Of a DNA stretch of 61,945 nucleotides, positions 18,578 to 29,663 are shown in pieces. The notes under the pieces are model-generated. The model was not told the DNA's origin, made no database searches, and saw only the letters and a program-made list of their open reading frames with translations. Numbering within the stretch: position 1 is the first letter of the stretch; every line of letters starts with the position of its first letter. Origin of the DNA: an uncultured Bacteroidota bacterium (lineage in GTDB: Bacteria > Bacteroidota > Bacteroidia > Chitinophagales > Chitinophagaceae); assembly GCA_903904855.1 (NCBI GenBank), contig CAIVEH010000164.1, forward strand, positions 1 through 61,945, written 5' to 3'. Position numbers and translations under genes: made by a program.

Positions 18578-19264
18578 TTAAAAATCGATAGCCCCTATAA
18601 TATCCGTAAGCAGGCCAATATCAGGCACAAGGTGGCTAAGGAAAGAACCAGAAACCTCATGTTTGAATTTCCTGGCTGCCTTAATCCTGTCGGGGGCATT
18701 GGTAATGGCGCCTGAAACAGCAATGCCATGCAGACCTGTTTTCAGTAAGTCATGAACATCTTCAGTTTCTATGCCGCCTATACCTATTAACGGTGGAGTT
18801 TTTAATCCTCTTGATTTTATTTCTTCAAACAGCCTGCGGTAGCCTTCCAGGCCAAGTACAGGACTGAGGTTCTGCTTGGTGGTAGTATACCTGAATGGTC
18901 CCAGGCCTATATAACTTACCGGCTTGTCCGCCAGGTGAATGAAATCTTCAATTGTATTTGCGGTGCAGCCTATTATACAACCCCTTCTAAGCAGCTCATC
19001 TATATCCTCCTGTGGCAGCGGATCTTCCTTACCTACATGAACACCATCGGCAAAGAGGTCGAGGGCAAGTTTGGGATTGTCGTTGATGATAAATGTAGCC
19101 TTGTGTTTTTTGCACACTTTCTGTACTTCTTTGCCTACAGCAAAGTACTCATCATAACCCACGTTCTTCAAACGGAGTTGTATCCAGTCTATACCGCCGC
19201 TGCAGGCTTCCTCAGCCAGTTCGGCGCTCGTAGTAATGTATTGAAGTTTGCTTATTGGTTTCAT
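18578..19264 (-). CDS. thiE: Thiamine phosphate synthase ThiE
   Basis: A 228-residue TIM barrel that couples hydroxymethylpyrimidine diphosphate with thiazole phosphate. Key segments are WIQLRLKN, IINDNPKLALDLFADGVHVGKED (pyrophosphate and Mg binding), GCTANT, YIGLGPFRYTTTK and GIGGIETED. Its start overlaps the thiD stop by four bases (ATGA), so translation is coupled. It has the full active-site set, unlike the TenI-like paralogue at 13271. Confidence 0.95.
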   Translation of the reverse strand: MKPISKLQYITTSAELAEEACSGGIDWIQLRLKNVGYDEYFAVGKEVQKVCKKHKATFIINDNPKLALDLFADGVHVGKEDPLPQEDIDELLRRGCIIGCTANTIEDFIHLADKPVSYIGLGPFRYTTTKQNLSPVLGLEGYRRLFEEIKSRGLKTPPLIGIGGIETEDVHDLLKTGLHGIAVSGAITNAPDRIKAARKFKHEVSGSFLSHLVPDIGLLTDIIGAIDF

Positions 19265-20043
19265 ATTTTTATTGGATTATGATAGCCTAATAAAGTTTCG
19301 TTGCTTGCCAGAAATTGATACGTATAGTTGTTGGCATTTTCTGCCGCATTGGGTATTTCTTTGCCTAGCGCCAGTTGGGCTGTAATTGCAGCCGATAATA
19401 CGCAGCCACTGCCGTGTTTTTCACCTTTTGGCAGCCTGTCATTACTGAATGCATAAGTATGATCGCTGGTGTATAAAAAGTCGGTTGCAGTATTTCCATT
19501 GCTGTGGCCGCCTTTCAGGTAGATGTTCACATACTCACTGTATCCTTCCAGTTTTTCCTCAAGATCATTTATGCCAAACAATCTGTGCACCTCAGGTATG
19601 TTAGGAGTTATGCAAAACACTTCTTTCATAATATCCAATAGTTGTTCTGTCGACTTGTGAAATTCAAAGCCAGCGCTCGCCTTCATGATTGGGTCATAAA
19701 TGATCACTGGTTCTTCTATTTTTTCTTTCAGGAATTGCACAACCTGTTGTAAGGTATTTATGTTCTCTATCAACCCGATTTTTATATACCTTACCTTAAA
19801 ACGCTTCAACAGCACTTCAGCCTGGCTGATAATATTATTCACACTTACCCATTCTACTTTATCAAATTCTATATCATTCTGCCAGGTCAGCGCACTAACT
19901 ACACCAAAACCATACACGCCATTAGCCTCAAAGGTTTTGATATCAGCCAGTATCCCAGCCCCTGCCGATGGGTCGAAACCGGCTATGGAAAGTGCAAAGG
20001 TGTCTGAACCATGATTCACATGATTAAAGGATTTGCCTGACAT
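19261..20043 (-). CDS. thiD: Hydroxymethylpyrimidine/phosphomethylpyrimidine kinase ThiD
   Basis: A 260-residue ribokinase-fold enzyme that phosphorylates HMP and HMP-phosphate, giving the diphosphate ThiE needs. Visible motifs are LSIAGFDPSAGAGILADIKTFEANGVYGFGVVSALTWQN-type N-terminus, DPIMKASAG, TPNIPEV, LKGGH and the anion-hole segment HGSGCVLSAAI. The GxxExxY gene just upstream overlaps its start codon by one base, and its stop overlaps the thiE start. Confidence 0.95.
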   Translation of the reverse strand: MSGKSFNHVNHGSDTFALSIAGFDPSAGAGILADIKTFEANGVYGFGVVSALTWQNDIEFDKVEWVSVNNIISQAEVLLKRFKVRYIKIGLIENINTLQQVVQFLKEKIEEPVIIYDPIMKASAGFEFHKSTEQLLDIMKEVFCITPNIPEVHRLFGINDLEEKLEGYSEYVNIYLKGGHSNGNTATDFLYTSDHTYAFSNDRLPKGEKHGSGCVLSAAITAQLALGKEIPNAAENANNYTYQFLASNETLLGYHNPIKI

Positions 20044-20420
20044 TATTGTAGTAGTTTATTATTGTGAACCCGTTTAAATTCAAGGCTTTTAGCTCCAAAA
20101 TTTATTAATAACCCTACTTCCATATTATATGCTTCAAGGTAGTTAATAGCTTGAGACAGGTGTACATCTTCCAACTGAATAACTGCTTTTAATTCAACCA
20201 TTATTTTATTCTCTACAAAAAAATCAACTCTTCTGGTGCCTATCTGTTCTCCTCTGTAATAAATTGCCATTTCTTTTTCTCTTTCAAAGCCTAATTTCAT
20301 AAGGGGAAATTCGATAGCCAAAGCTCTCTGATAGATGACTTCTTGAAAGCCATTACCTAAATTTTTATGAACTTGCATTGCGGCTGCTATTATCTTTTCC
20401 GTTATTTCTCTATATAGCAT
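20043..20420 (-). CDS. GxxExxY family protein
   Basis: A 125-residue protein of the GxxExxY family, named from the motif seen here as GNGFQEVIYQRAL (residues 22-34). The later segments GEQIGTRRVDFFVENKIMVELKAV carry the D...E.K spacing of PD-(D/E)XK nucleases, so a nuclease-like fold is likely. Activity is unproven for the family. It sits between thiC and thiD and shares one base with the thiD start (TAATG), so it is part of the operon. No thiamine role is known; it may be a passenger insertion. Confidence 0.85.
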   Translation of the reverse strand: MLYREITEKIIAAAMQVHKNLGNGFQEVIYQRALAIEFPLMKLGFEREKEMAIYYRGEQIGTRRVDFFVENKIMVELKAVIQLEDVHLSQAINYLEAYNMEVGLLINFGAKSLEFKRVHNNKLLQ

Positions 20421-20502
20421 AGCTTTTGAAAATTTAACCCTCTTGGTAAATCCAATTATTGATACAACTTCAAGTCAATCCTTTAATCAGGCAAATCAAG
20501 GT

Positions 20503-22427
<1,925 letters not shown>

Positions 22428-22429
<2 letters not shown>

Positions 22430-22631
22430 AACCACCTTGTGTTGCTTTTATAATAGTTACCTGGTCATGCTCATTCAGGCTATAAGTATCCCATTCATGT
22501 TTCGGGACAACATTATTATTAATGGCAATTGCGATACCTTTCTGAGATGAAATATTTAAGGCATTAAGGGCTTCTGAAAGAGTGGATGATTCTTTTAATT
22601 CCTGTAGTTTATTGTTGATGTAAATATTCAT
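22428..22631 (-). CDS. thiS: Sulfur carrier protein ThiS
   Basis: A 67-residue ubiquitin-like carrier from the ATG at 22631; a TTG three codons upstream is less likely. It ends in the required Gly-Gly (ATQGG), which ThiF adenylates and which is then converted to thiocarboxylate to donate sulfur to ThiG. MNIYINN, AIAINNNVVPKHEW and DQVTIIKATQGG are family-typical. First gene after the TPP riboswitch, with heptamer arrays on both sides. Confidence 0.94.
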
Positions 22632-22639
22632 CCAACTCA

Positions 22640-22681
22640 AATTGTAAACTGTGAACTATAAACTGCCAACTGTTAACTTTA
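22640..22681. repeat. Heptamer tandem array in the thiS leader
   Basis: About three 14-base units (AATTGTAAACTGTG, AACTATAAACTGCC, AACTGTTAACTTTA), each two heptamers of the form AA(C/T)TNNA. It lies between the riboswitch aptamer and the thiS start codon. Confidence 0.7.
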
Positions 22682-22701
22682 AGGAGGGAGATATTATCTA
22701 T

Positions 22702-22787
22702 CTGCTTTTTCCATACGCAGGCATTATCCTGATCTGGTCCGAAGGGTATGATCTCAGCCTTAATAATTGGCACCCCTAAAGTCAGGA
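22702..22787 (-). promoter_or_regulatory. TPP riboswitch (THI element)
   Basis: Read on the minus strand, this carries the THI-box landmarks in order: GGGGTGCC, GCTGAGA, ATACCCTT, GACCAGATCAGGATAATGCCTGCGTATGGAAA-type core (the pyrimidine- and pyrophosphate-binding arms). The P1 stem can form between CTTT (5') and AAAG (3'). It lies 71 bases upstream of thiS, so thiamine diphosphate should repress the whole thiS-to-thiH cluster. I see no clear terminator between aptamer and thiS. Control of ribosome access is possible: a CCTCCTT segment follows the aptamer. Confidence 0.95.
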
Positions 22788-22820
22788 CAAATGTAAGGGT
22801 TAATATTTTATTATTGCAAA
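22788..22820 (-). promoter_or_regulatory. Promoter of the thi operon
   Basis: On the minus strand TACATTTG (22795-22788) fits TAnnTTTG, and TTTG (22820-22817) lies 21 bases further upstream as a -33 element. Transcription would start at the edge of the riboswitch aptamer, which supports both calls. Confidence 0.65.
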
Positions 22821-22911
22821 AAATCGAAAGTGAACCTTTATTTCAAATAAAATGCTTCCTTTAATTCTAGCTGTCGGAGTAACGCCTTTAACCATAATAA
22901 ACAGACTGCTT

Positions 22912-23334
22912 TCACTTAACTTCTTCCACCGTGCTACTGGCAAAATAGCTAAACAATTTAGCCTTTGTCAAAGGTTTTGAGATATAGCCCTTTACCAATG
23001 GATGGTTATCGGCTTTTTCAAGATCAAGGTGGCCAACTGAAGAAGACAGCATATAGGTATCTATACTGTTTTTCCGTGTTTCGGGGAAATCTTCCATTTT
23101 TTTCAGTATATCCCATCCTGAAAGCACTGGCATATTTATATCAAGGAACAGTATAGCATTAGGCTTGTCCTCAACCTGATTATATGTCTGTAAGTAATTA
23201 AGCCCTTCTTCAGGAAGCAGAAATGTTTGGATGTCAGATTCAGGAAATGACATTCCAATCATTTTAGTACATATCATATTATTGATCCGGTCGTCATCAA
23301 TAACAATAAATACTCTGTTCTTATTTTGGTTCAT
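22912..23334 (-). CDS. Single-domain response regulator
   Basis: A 140-residue CheY-like receiver with no output domain. The acidic pocket is DDD at 13-15, the phospho-acceptor is Asp65 (LFLDINMP), and the conserved Lys is in GYISKPLTKAK. The gene lies 18 bases downstream of the sensor kinase fragment on the same strand, so it is very likely its partner. Receivers of this MNxxNRVFxVIDDD type are typical companions of Bacteroidota PAS kinases. With the kinase split upstream, its phosphorylation may depend on the downstream fragment or on another kinase. Confidence 0.9.
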   Translation of the reverse strand: MNQNKNRVFIVIDDDRINNMICTKMIGMSFPESDIQTFLLPEEGLNYLQTYNQVEDKPNAILFLDINMPVLSGWDILKKMEDFPETRKNSIDTYMLSSSVGHLDLEKADNHPLVKGYISKPLTKAKLFSYFASSTVEEVK

Positions 23335-23352
23335 AAATATAAGCTAATCAGG

Positions 23353-24738
23353 TTAGTTAAGTTCAAATTCAATATAAAAAATTGTGCCTTTATTTACTTC
23401 ACTTTCAATGCTTATTTTCCCTCCCAATGATTCCACCTGGGTTTTCACCATAAACAGCCCCATTCCTTTTCCTTCAATGTGCCCATGAAACCGCTTATAC
23501 AATCCGAAAACCTGTGCACCACATTTAGCCAGATCTATTCCCAATCCATTATCCTTAAAAGTAAGGCAGATAGTATTACCATTCCTGGCACTCGAAATTT
23601 CAATTAATGGGTTAATACCAAGCTGTCTGTACTTTATGCTATTTGATATCAGATTGTGAAAAATGCTGTGAATATATGTTTTCAATGTGAATAAATCATC
23701 AACCTGACTAAATTCAGTTATAATACTGACTCCTTCGTTTTTAATTGTGGCTTCTATACCGATTTTAATGTCATCAATTATTTTTGAGAATTTAATATTT
23801 TCTTTCTTGTAACCCTCTTTCGATTTGAATCTCAATACGTTATTTATGTCAATTATCACCTCGTCCAGTTTGTTAACGCAAATTCCCAAATCTGTTATCA
23901 ACCGGCCTTGTTCTTCATTATTCAATTCTGGTATTTGTAGAATTTCACTTAGTCCCATTATGTTGGCAACCGGAGCGCGTAGATTGTGCGATACTATGTA
24001 GGAAAACTGTTCAAGGTCTTTATTGCGCTGAATAATATCTGCTATCATTTTGGTCCGTTCTTCTTCAACTTGTTTTTGTTCAGTTATCTCATTTGAAACT
24101 CCCAATGAGGCAATTATTTTGGGGCCGGCAACTATAAATGGGATTTTTATCGTATTAAAAGAGCGCACATTCCCCTTACTGTCAGTAAAGGTATGGTCTG
24201 GAATGGAAATTCTGTTGCCTGTCGCTATAACTTCAACATCCTGTTTATTAAAGATTTTGGCTTCACCTGATTCTGGTATAGAATCAGACATTTTTTTGCC
24301 CACAAGTTCTTCAGGCGTAACTCCGTATAGTGAGGCAAATGCTTTGTTTACAAACAAATAGGTACCTTCAATATCCTTCGCAAATATTGATTGGGGTATA
24401 AGATCCATTATTAATCGCAGATTAGATTCAGATTGAGCAAGCGCTTCTTCTGCTTTTCTTGTTTCTGTTATATCATGCACTGCACCTATCAGGCCAATAG
24501 CATTGCCATAGGTATCATACTCCAAACTGGCTTGAGAGAATACATACCTGATATCTCCATTTCTTCTCCTGATCCTGTGATGGAAGGCTGTATAGCCTTG
24601 TGAGGTCAATTCCTCGTTCGATACCTTTCTCACATATTCAAGGTCATCTGGATGGATAAATTCTTCCCATTCTTCACGAGTATGTATCTTGTTATCCGTT
24701 GAAAGGCCATAAATTTTACATGTTTCATCCGACCACAC
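23353..24738 (-). CDS. 3' part of split PAS sensor histidine kinase
   Basis: A 461-residue ORF (GTG at 24738) with the second half of one PAS domain (WSDETCKIYGL... HPDDLEYV... GAVHDITE), one full PAS domain (about 100-225), then a HisKA dimerisation domain with phospho-His in SYIVSHNLRAPVANIMG and a HATPase domain (FHNLISNSIKYR, DNGLGI, GKGMGLFMVK). It lacks its own natural N-terminus. The 24 codons upstream, in the same frame, complete the broken PAS domain (RLKQTQSIAHIGSWEQ) and run to the TAA that ends the gene at 24811. It is therefore the kinase end of one larger gene. Whether it is translated on its own is unknown. Confidence 0.8.
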   Translation of the reverse strand: MWSDETCKIYGLSTDNKIHTREEWEEFIHPDDLEYVRKVSNEELTSQGYTAFHHRIRRRNGDIRYVFSQASLEYDTYGNAIGLIGAVHDITETRKAEEALAQSESNLRLIMDLIPQSIFAKDIEGTYLFVNKAFASLYGVTPEELVGKKMSDSIPESGEAKIFNKQDVEVIATGNRISIPDHTFTDSKGNVRSFNTIKIPFIVAGPKIIASLGVSNEITEQKQVEEERTKMIADIIQRNKDLEQFSYIVSHNLRAPVANIMGLSEILQIPELNNEEQGRLITDLGICVNKLDEVIIDINNVLRFKSKEGYKKENIKFSKIIDDIKIGIEATIKNEGVSIITEFSQVDDLFTLKTYIHSIFHNLISNSIKYRQLGINPLIEISSARNGNTICLTFKDNGLGIDLAKCGAQVFGLYKRFHGHIEGKGMGLFMVKTQVESLGGKISIESEVNKGTIFYIEFELN

Positions 24739-24810
24739 ATCTACACCTGTTTTGAAATTCTGTTCCCAGCTACCAATGTGGGCAATGGATTGAGTCTGTT
24801 TGAGTCGAAA

Positions 24811-27800
24811 TTAACTATGAACCAGATTTTTTTCGAATTCGATACGTAATTTGTCTCCTTCAAAAATGTCAAGAGCAAAAGAAATATCATTTGTAGCCTC
24901 TTCAAGTAATCGAATTTCTTCGTTATCAAAGAAATTCAGATCGCTTGAAAGTATATTTAATGTGCCGCCTATTTCTCCTGCTTTTTTTATTGGCAGTACC
25001 ATGCAGGAAAGCCAACTTCTTTTTCGGGTAAGTTCATATCTGTTGGCCAGGATAGGGTCTTCCTGAATATTATTACAAACATAACTGACACCCGAATTAA
25101 TTACAATTCCCTGTATACCATTTCTATCATATTTATAGTTAGTAAACAGAGTAATATCATCTCCCAGCAAACCACAATGATCCTGCAGGTTCAGTATTTC
25201 TCTTGAATCATCTAATATTCCGATCCATGCAGCCCTGAATTTACCATACTCAACTGCAATGCGGCAGACCTCTCTAAAGACAGTCTGCTGATCAATGGAG
25301 CGAACAATAGCCTGATTGATCTGGCTTATAAATGCATATAATCTGTTTGCATGAATGATTTTATCTTCTGCCTCTTTTTGTTCTGTAATGTCATGTGATA
25401 TTCCAACCAGGCTGCTCGGGTTACCTTCTGAATCTGTTTCGAAATAAGACTGGCAATGTATATTTTTTATTTTCCCATCCCTGAGAATTATCCGATGGTT
25501 GAAATCCATACTTTTAAAACCTGCTTTAGCTTCGTCCACCGTTTTTAATACAAATTCAATATCATCAGGATGAATAAAGGAAAGCCAGCTATTTCTGGTT
25601 TGTTTGTTTTCAATAGGATCTAATCCGTATATTCTACAGTGTTCATCCGACCATATTACAAAAGGATTATCAATTATCATCTCCCAGCTTCCGATATGGG
25701 CTATACCCTGAGCTTGCATTAACCTGAATTCATTATGTCTCAGTTTAAATTCAGCATACTTCCGTAGCCTTTCCTTCTCTATAACATCCAATGCGAATGA
25801 AATGTCCTCAGCAATTTCTTCCAGCAATTTAATCTCCTGTACATCAAACAAATCCGGTTGGCCCGACATAAGGCTCAATGATGCAATTATTTTGCCTGAT
25901 TGTTTAAGTGGTAAAACTATTCCTGACCTGAATCCACGCCTCAGAGCAAATTGAACGACGTTATTTTTCTTTGCCACTTTTTCGTAGTCGTTGATATAGC
26001 TACATTTACCTGATTTCAAAACTGCATAAGTTGCTCCTGTACTTTCAAAAGTAAGATTCTGAAACATTTCAATTTCTGAGGCGGAAGCATTTGCATGAGC
26101 TATCAGACACATTGTACTGTTTACTTCATCTAGTGAACATACAAGTGCTAATTCAAATCCGCCGAATTCAACTGCGATCCTGCATGTTTTATCAAAAAGC
26201 TCCTGCTTATCATTTTCATGTACTATTGCCTGGTTTATCGCACTAATAAATGCATATAAACGCATTGCCTGATTCTTTTTTGCCTCAGCTTCCCTGCGCA
26301 TTCTCTCCTTCTCAAATGTATCTAAAGCAAAAGATAAATCGTTGGAAATCTCTTCCAGTAATCTGAGTTCCTGCTCATCAAAAATGTTGGCCTGAGTGGA
26401 TAAAAGATTGAATGTTGAGACTATATTTCCGGACTGCCAGACAGGCAAAATAATCCCTGATCTGAATCCTCTGTTTAGGGCATATTGTGTGGGTTTATGA
26501 TAAGCCGGGGCTTTTTCATAATCATTGATATAGCTATAGCTATAGCTATCAGACTTAAGCACTCTGTCGAGTGCTCCGCCAGTTTGATATTCGAAATTCT
26601 GGAACATTTCCAAATCAGCATCTGTTCCATTTCTATGAGCTACAAGGTGAAGTAATTTATTTTTATAATCAATATTCCCGATAAATGCAAATTCAAACTT
26701 TCCAATTTCTACAGCAATCCTGCAGGTTTCTTCAAAAAGAGTTTGTTTATCGGGTACATGAACTATGGTTTGATTTATCGCGCTGATGAATGCATATAAG
26801 CGTTTGGCCTTTATGGTTTTTTCTTCTGCTTCTCTGCGCAATTTTTCTTTCTCAAATATATCCAGGGCAAACGACAGATCATCGGTAATTTCTGAGAGTA
26901 ATTCTAATTCCTGGCTATCAAATAAATTCTTTTGATTGGAAAATATATGTAGGGAATAGGCAATTTCCCCGCCTTTACGAATTGATAAGGCAATACTTGA
27001 TTTAAATCCCCTTTCTAAAATATACTCCCCTGTGGTAGTAGTATAAGGGGTGGATTCATAGTTATTAACAAATGAATGCTTCCCGTTCTTCAGGAGATTT
27101 TCGATTAATCCGTTCTTTCCGAAAGTATAATTCTCGAATTTTTCTATATCTGCTTTAATTGTATTGTAATGCGCAATCAGTTTTAAATTATTTGTAGCCA
27201 GATCAAGTCTTGCTATGAATGCCATTTCAAACTTTCCCGTTTCTACCGCAATCTGACACGCCTCATTAAATAGCTTTAACTCATCATCTGTATGGGCGAT
27301 TGCTTTGTTAATGTTACTGATTAAAGCATATATTCTGTTTGCTCTTATTAGCTTCTCTTCAGCTGTTTTCCGGTCGGTAATATCTCTGAAATTTCCGACC
27401 ATTGCTTTTACACTTTCATCATTCAGCAGGTTGGTTGTTGTGCCTTCGGTCCATATATAGTGCCCGTCTTTATGTAGCTTTCTGTTGATGCCATAAACAG
27501 GTTTACCCGGATTTTTTCTGGCTTCGTCGAGACGTTCCAGTGCTTTGGGTAAATCATCTGTATGAATATAATCACGAACCGACATACCCATACGCTCTTC
27601 CAGTTTATAACCAATTAATCGCTCAGTTGCTGGTGATTGATACAGAATGTTTCCTTTTTCATCATATAGCGAGATTGCATCGAAATTATGCTCAATTAAA
27701 GCCCTGAACCGTTTTTCATTTTGTTGGATTTTTTCTTCACTAGCTTTCCGGTCAGTAATGTCTCTGAAATTACCCACAACTGCCTTAACATTTTCATCAT

Positions 27801-28857
27801 CCAGAAAATTAGTAATTGTCCCATCTAGCCAGATGTAATGTCCGTCTTTGTGCTTCATTCTTTGAATTCCAAAAATGGGAATGCCTGGTTTATGGATTGA
27901 TTCTGAAAATCTGTTCTGTACCGCCTCAGTATCTTCTGGATGAAAAATGTCACTGAATTTTATATCACTGAGCTCCTCCACTCTATACCCAAGAGTTTTT
28001 TCTGCTCCGGGAGAAATATAAATTAAATTACTCTCCTTGTCTCTCAGCGTGATGATCTCATAATTATTCTCGATCAGTGCTTTGAACCGTTTTTCACTCC
28101 TTTCAAGTTTTTCGTCTGCCAGTCGCTTGTCGGTAATTTCCCTGAAATTACCGACTATAGCTTTTACATTTTTATCATTCAGTAGGTTGGTGGTTGTTCC
28201 CTCGGTCCAGATATAGTGTCCGTCTTTATGTCTAATCCTGTTCTGCGAATAAATAGCCTTGCCGGGATTTTTCATAGCTTCATTCATCCTGTAAGCAACT
28301 ATATCCATTTCGTCAGGATGAAAAAATATATTACCATGTCGGCCCAGAAATTCACCAGGCTCATATCCCATCATATTATAAGTGGCAGGAGATGTATAGG
28401 TAACAAAACCATTTTCATCAAGCATAACTATGGCGTCTATATTATGCTCTATCAGGGCTTTGAACCTGGCCTCGGCGCGTTTACGCTCTGTTATATCAAT
28501 AACAGATACCTGTATCAATGAATCTGGCGATGGTAATAGGCTAAGGGCGATCTCCGCAGGTATCTCAGTCCCGTCCTTTCTTAAAGCATACAATTCCCTT
28601 CCGGCACCAAAAGTCCGGGCTGAGGGATTCTTAATAAAAGCTTTGGTAAAACGCAGGTGACGTTCTTTGTATCTGTCTGGTATAAGTATATCAATATTAT
28701 TACCTGTCAGTTCAGTTCTGGAATATCCAAACAACACTTCGGCCTGGCGGTTAGCCAGGGTAATAATATCATCCCCATCAACCAATAAAATTGCATTGGG
28801 TGCTGATTCAACCATTAGTTGAAAAATAGGGGATTGATGCTCATTTGATTCTTCCAT
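24811..28857 (-). CDS. 5' part of split multi-PAS/GAF sensor protein
   Basis: A 1,348-residue ORF made only of sensor domains: four PAS domains (about 1-130, 130-255, 255-380, 380-505), three GAF domains (about 505-1050, each starting ...RLYAFISAINQ... and ending FALDxFEKER), a fifth PAS (about 1060-1175) and a fourth GAF (about 1180-1340). There is no signal peptide or membrane segment, so it is cytoplasmic. It ends EKNLVHS-stop. Aligned with the matching internal linker (FKLRHNEFRLMQAQ), the stop codon stands where Glu is expected (GAA to TAA). The reading frame continues past it into the kinase fragment. The intact gene (23353-28857) would encode about 1,834 residues. Several PAS copies are near-identical (DGHYIWTEGTTTNLLND occurs twice). 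Confidence 0.85.
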   Translation of the reverse strand: MEESNEHQSPIFQLMVESAPNAILLVDGDDIITLANRQAEVLFGYSRTELTGNNIDILIPDRYKERHLRFTKAFIKNPSARTFGAGRELYALRKDGTEIPAEIALSLLPSPDSLIQVSVIDITERKRAEARFKALIEHNIDAIVMLDENGFVTYTSPATYNMMGYEPGEFLGRHGNIFFHPDEMDIVAYRMNEAMKNPGKAIYSQNRIRHKDGHYIWTEGTTTNLLNDKNVKAIVGNFREITDKRLADEKLERSEKRFKALIENNYEIITLRDKESNLIYISPGAEKTLGYRVEELSDIKFSDIFHPEDTEAVQNRFSESIHKPGIPIFGIQRMKHKDGHYIWLDGTITNFLDDENVKAVVGNFRDITDRKASEEKIQQNEKRFRALIEHNFDAISLYDEKGNILYQSPATERLIGYKLEERMGMSVRDYIHTDDLPKALERLDEARKNPGKPVYGINRKLHKDGHYIWTEGTTTNLLNDESVKAMVGNFRDITDRKTAEEKLIRANRIYALISNINKAIAHTDDELKLFNEACQIAVETGKFEMAFIARLDLATNNLKLIAHYNTIKADIEKFENYTFGKNGLIENLLKNGKHSFVNNYESTPYTTTTGEYILERGFKSSIALSIRKGGEIAYSLHIFSNQKNLFDSQELELLSEITDDLSFALDIFEKEKLRREAEEKTIKAKRLYAFISAINQTIVHVPDKQTLFEETCRIAVEIGKFEFAFIGNIDYKNKLLHLVAHRNGTDADLEMFQNFEYQTGGALDRVLKSDSYSYSYINDYEKAPAYHKPTQYALNRGFRSGIILPVWQSGNIVSTFNLLSTQANIFDEQELRLLEEISNDLSFALDTFEKERMRREAEAKKNQAMRLYAFISAINQAIVHENDKQELFDKTCRIAVEFGGFELALVCSLDEVNSTMCLIAHANASASEIEMFQNLTFESTGATYAVLKSGKCSYINDYEKVAKKNNVVQFALRRGFRSGIVLPLKQSGKIIASLSLMSGQPDLFDVQEIKLLEEIAEDISFALDVIEKERLRKYAEFKLRHNEFRLMQAQGIAHIGSWEMIIDNPFVIWSDEHCRIYGLDPIENKQTRNSWLSFIHPDDIEFVLKTVDEAKAGFKSMDFNHRIILRDGKIKNIHCQSYFETDSEGNPSSLVGISHDITEQKEAEDKIIHANRLYAFISQINQAIVRSIDQQTVFREVCRIAVEYGKFRAAWIGILDDSREILNLQDHCGLLGDDITLFTNYKYDRNGIQGIVINSGVSYVCNNIQEDPILANRYELTRKRSWLSCMVLPIKKAGEIGGTLNILSSDLNFFDNEEIRLLEEATNDISFALDIFEGDKLRIEFEKNLVHS

Positions 28858-28946
28858 TAAGAATAAGTATTTGCGTTCTGCGGTAAGGGTAAAATAGGAG
28901 AGGAAAATTTTGGTTGCAAATGATGGTTTATTTAGTTAATTATTTA

Positions 28947-28954
28947 CAAATATA
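28947..28954 (-). promoter_or_regulatory. Possible promoter of the sensor kinase gene
   Basis: TATATTTG on the minus strand fits the TAnnTTTG -7 consensus, about 90 bases before the kinase start codon. No good -33 element is seen at the usual distance. Confidence 0.4.
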
Positions 28955-29085
28955 GGCATTATGGTTTGTAAAATTTATATCCAAAATCATGATAATCGTC
29001 AGCAAAAAATTGCAGAAATTAAAATGCATTAAATGTAATTGATTATTAATAAATCACTTCAAAATTCTAAACTTCTGATTAAAAA

Positions 29086-29232
29086 ATGATTTTTGAACAG
29101 TTGGATAAAGACAATATTTATAAGCTTATTCAAGCTCCAACAAGTTTTCAGGTTGATTTTATAGCCCGCATGACCAACTCATCTCTTGATGAAGATGAAG
29201 AACACTATTTTATGCGGGAAATCTGTAATTAA
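29086..29232 (+). CDS. Small hypothetical protein (48 aa)
   Basis: A 48-codon ORF with ATG at 29086 in an otherwise AT-rich spacer. The product runs from MIFEQLDKDNIYKLIQAP to HYFMREICN and is acidic, with no signal peptide. Its last 23 bases overlap the end of the opposite-strand gene at 29210. The amino-acid mix is protein-like, but no family is recognised and no ribosome site is seen. It may be a decayed or fast-evolving gene. Confidence 0.35.
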   Translation: MIFEQLDKDNIYKLIQAPTSFQVDFIARMTNSSLDEDEEHYFMREICN

Positions 29233-29539
29233 TACCCATCAAGTCGGCAAAAGACCGGATATCTATACTGCTGTAAGTAGCAGTTTCTTTACCATCTGTA
29301 AGTAATAAAGTTACATCAAAACCTTGCGATGCATCATCGGCATTCAACGCTGTAGCAGCTTTACTTTTAGTTATTATACTCTGAGGGTACAAAGATTTAT
29401 GGGCTTCATGGAATGGACAAACCTCTATACTACTGATGATCCATTTCCTTCCTTCCTTAATGAAACCCGTATCCACCAGGTCTTCAAAATCTTCAGCTAT
29501 CTCGGTAGCCTGGTCAAGTGTGAAAGGTGCGTTTTCCAT
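29210..29539 (-). CDS. Hypothetical protein (109 aa)
   Basis: A small acidic protein of 109 residues beginning MENAPFTLDQATEIAEDFEDLVDTGF. No signal peptide or membrane segment is present. The middle has ISSIEVCPF and the end TLLLTDGKETATYSSIDIRSFADLMG, suggesting an alpha/beta fold. It stands alone between the sensor kinase and the DUF695 gene and is divergent from the latter. I do not recognise a family. Confidence 0.65.
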   Translation of the reverse strand: MENAPFTLDQATEIAEDFEDLVDTGFIKEGRKWIISSIEVCPFHEAHKSLYPQSIITKSKAATALNADDASQGFDVTLLLTDGKETATYSSIDIRSFADLMGINYRFPA

Positions 29540-29663
29540 GCGTGCAAGTTAGGTGTAAAGTCTGTTTTTGAGTAAAATATTATAGGCTTGTATTCTGGGC
29601 AGGGGTTCACAATTGTTTCCTAAAGTGGTGGAGTGATTGCATCATTTTTAGTTACTTTACCCT

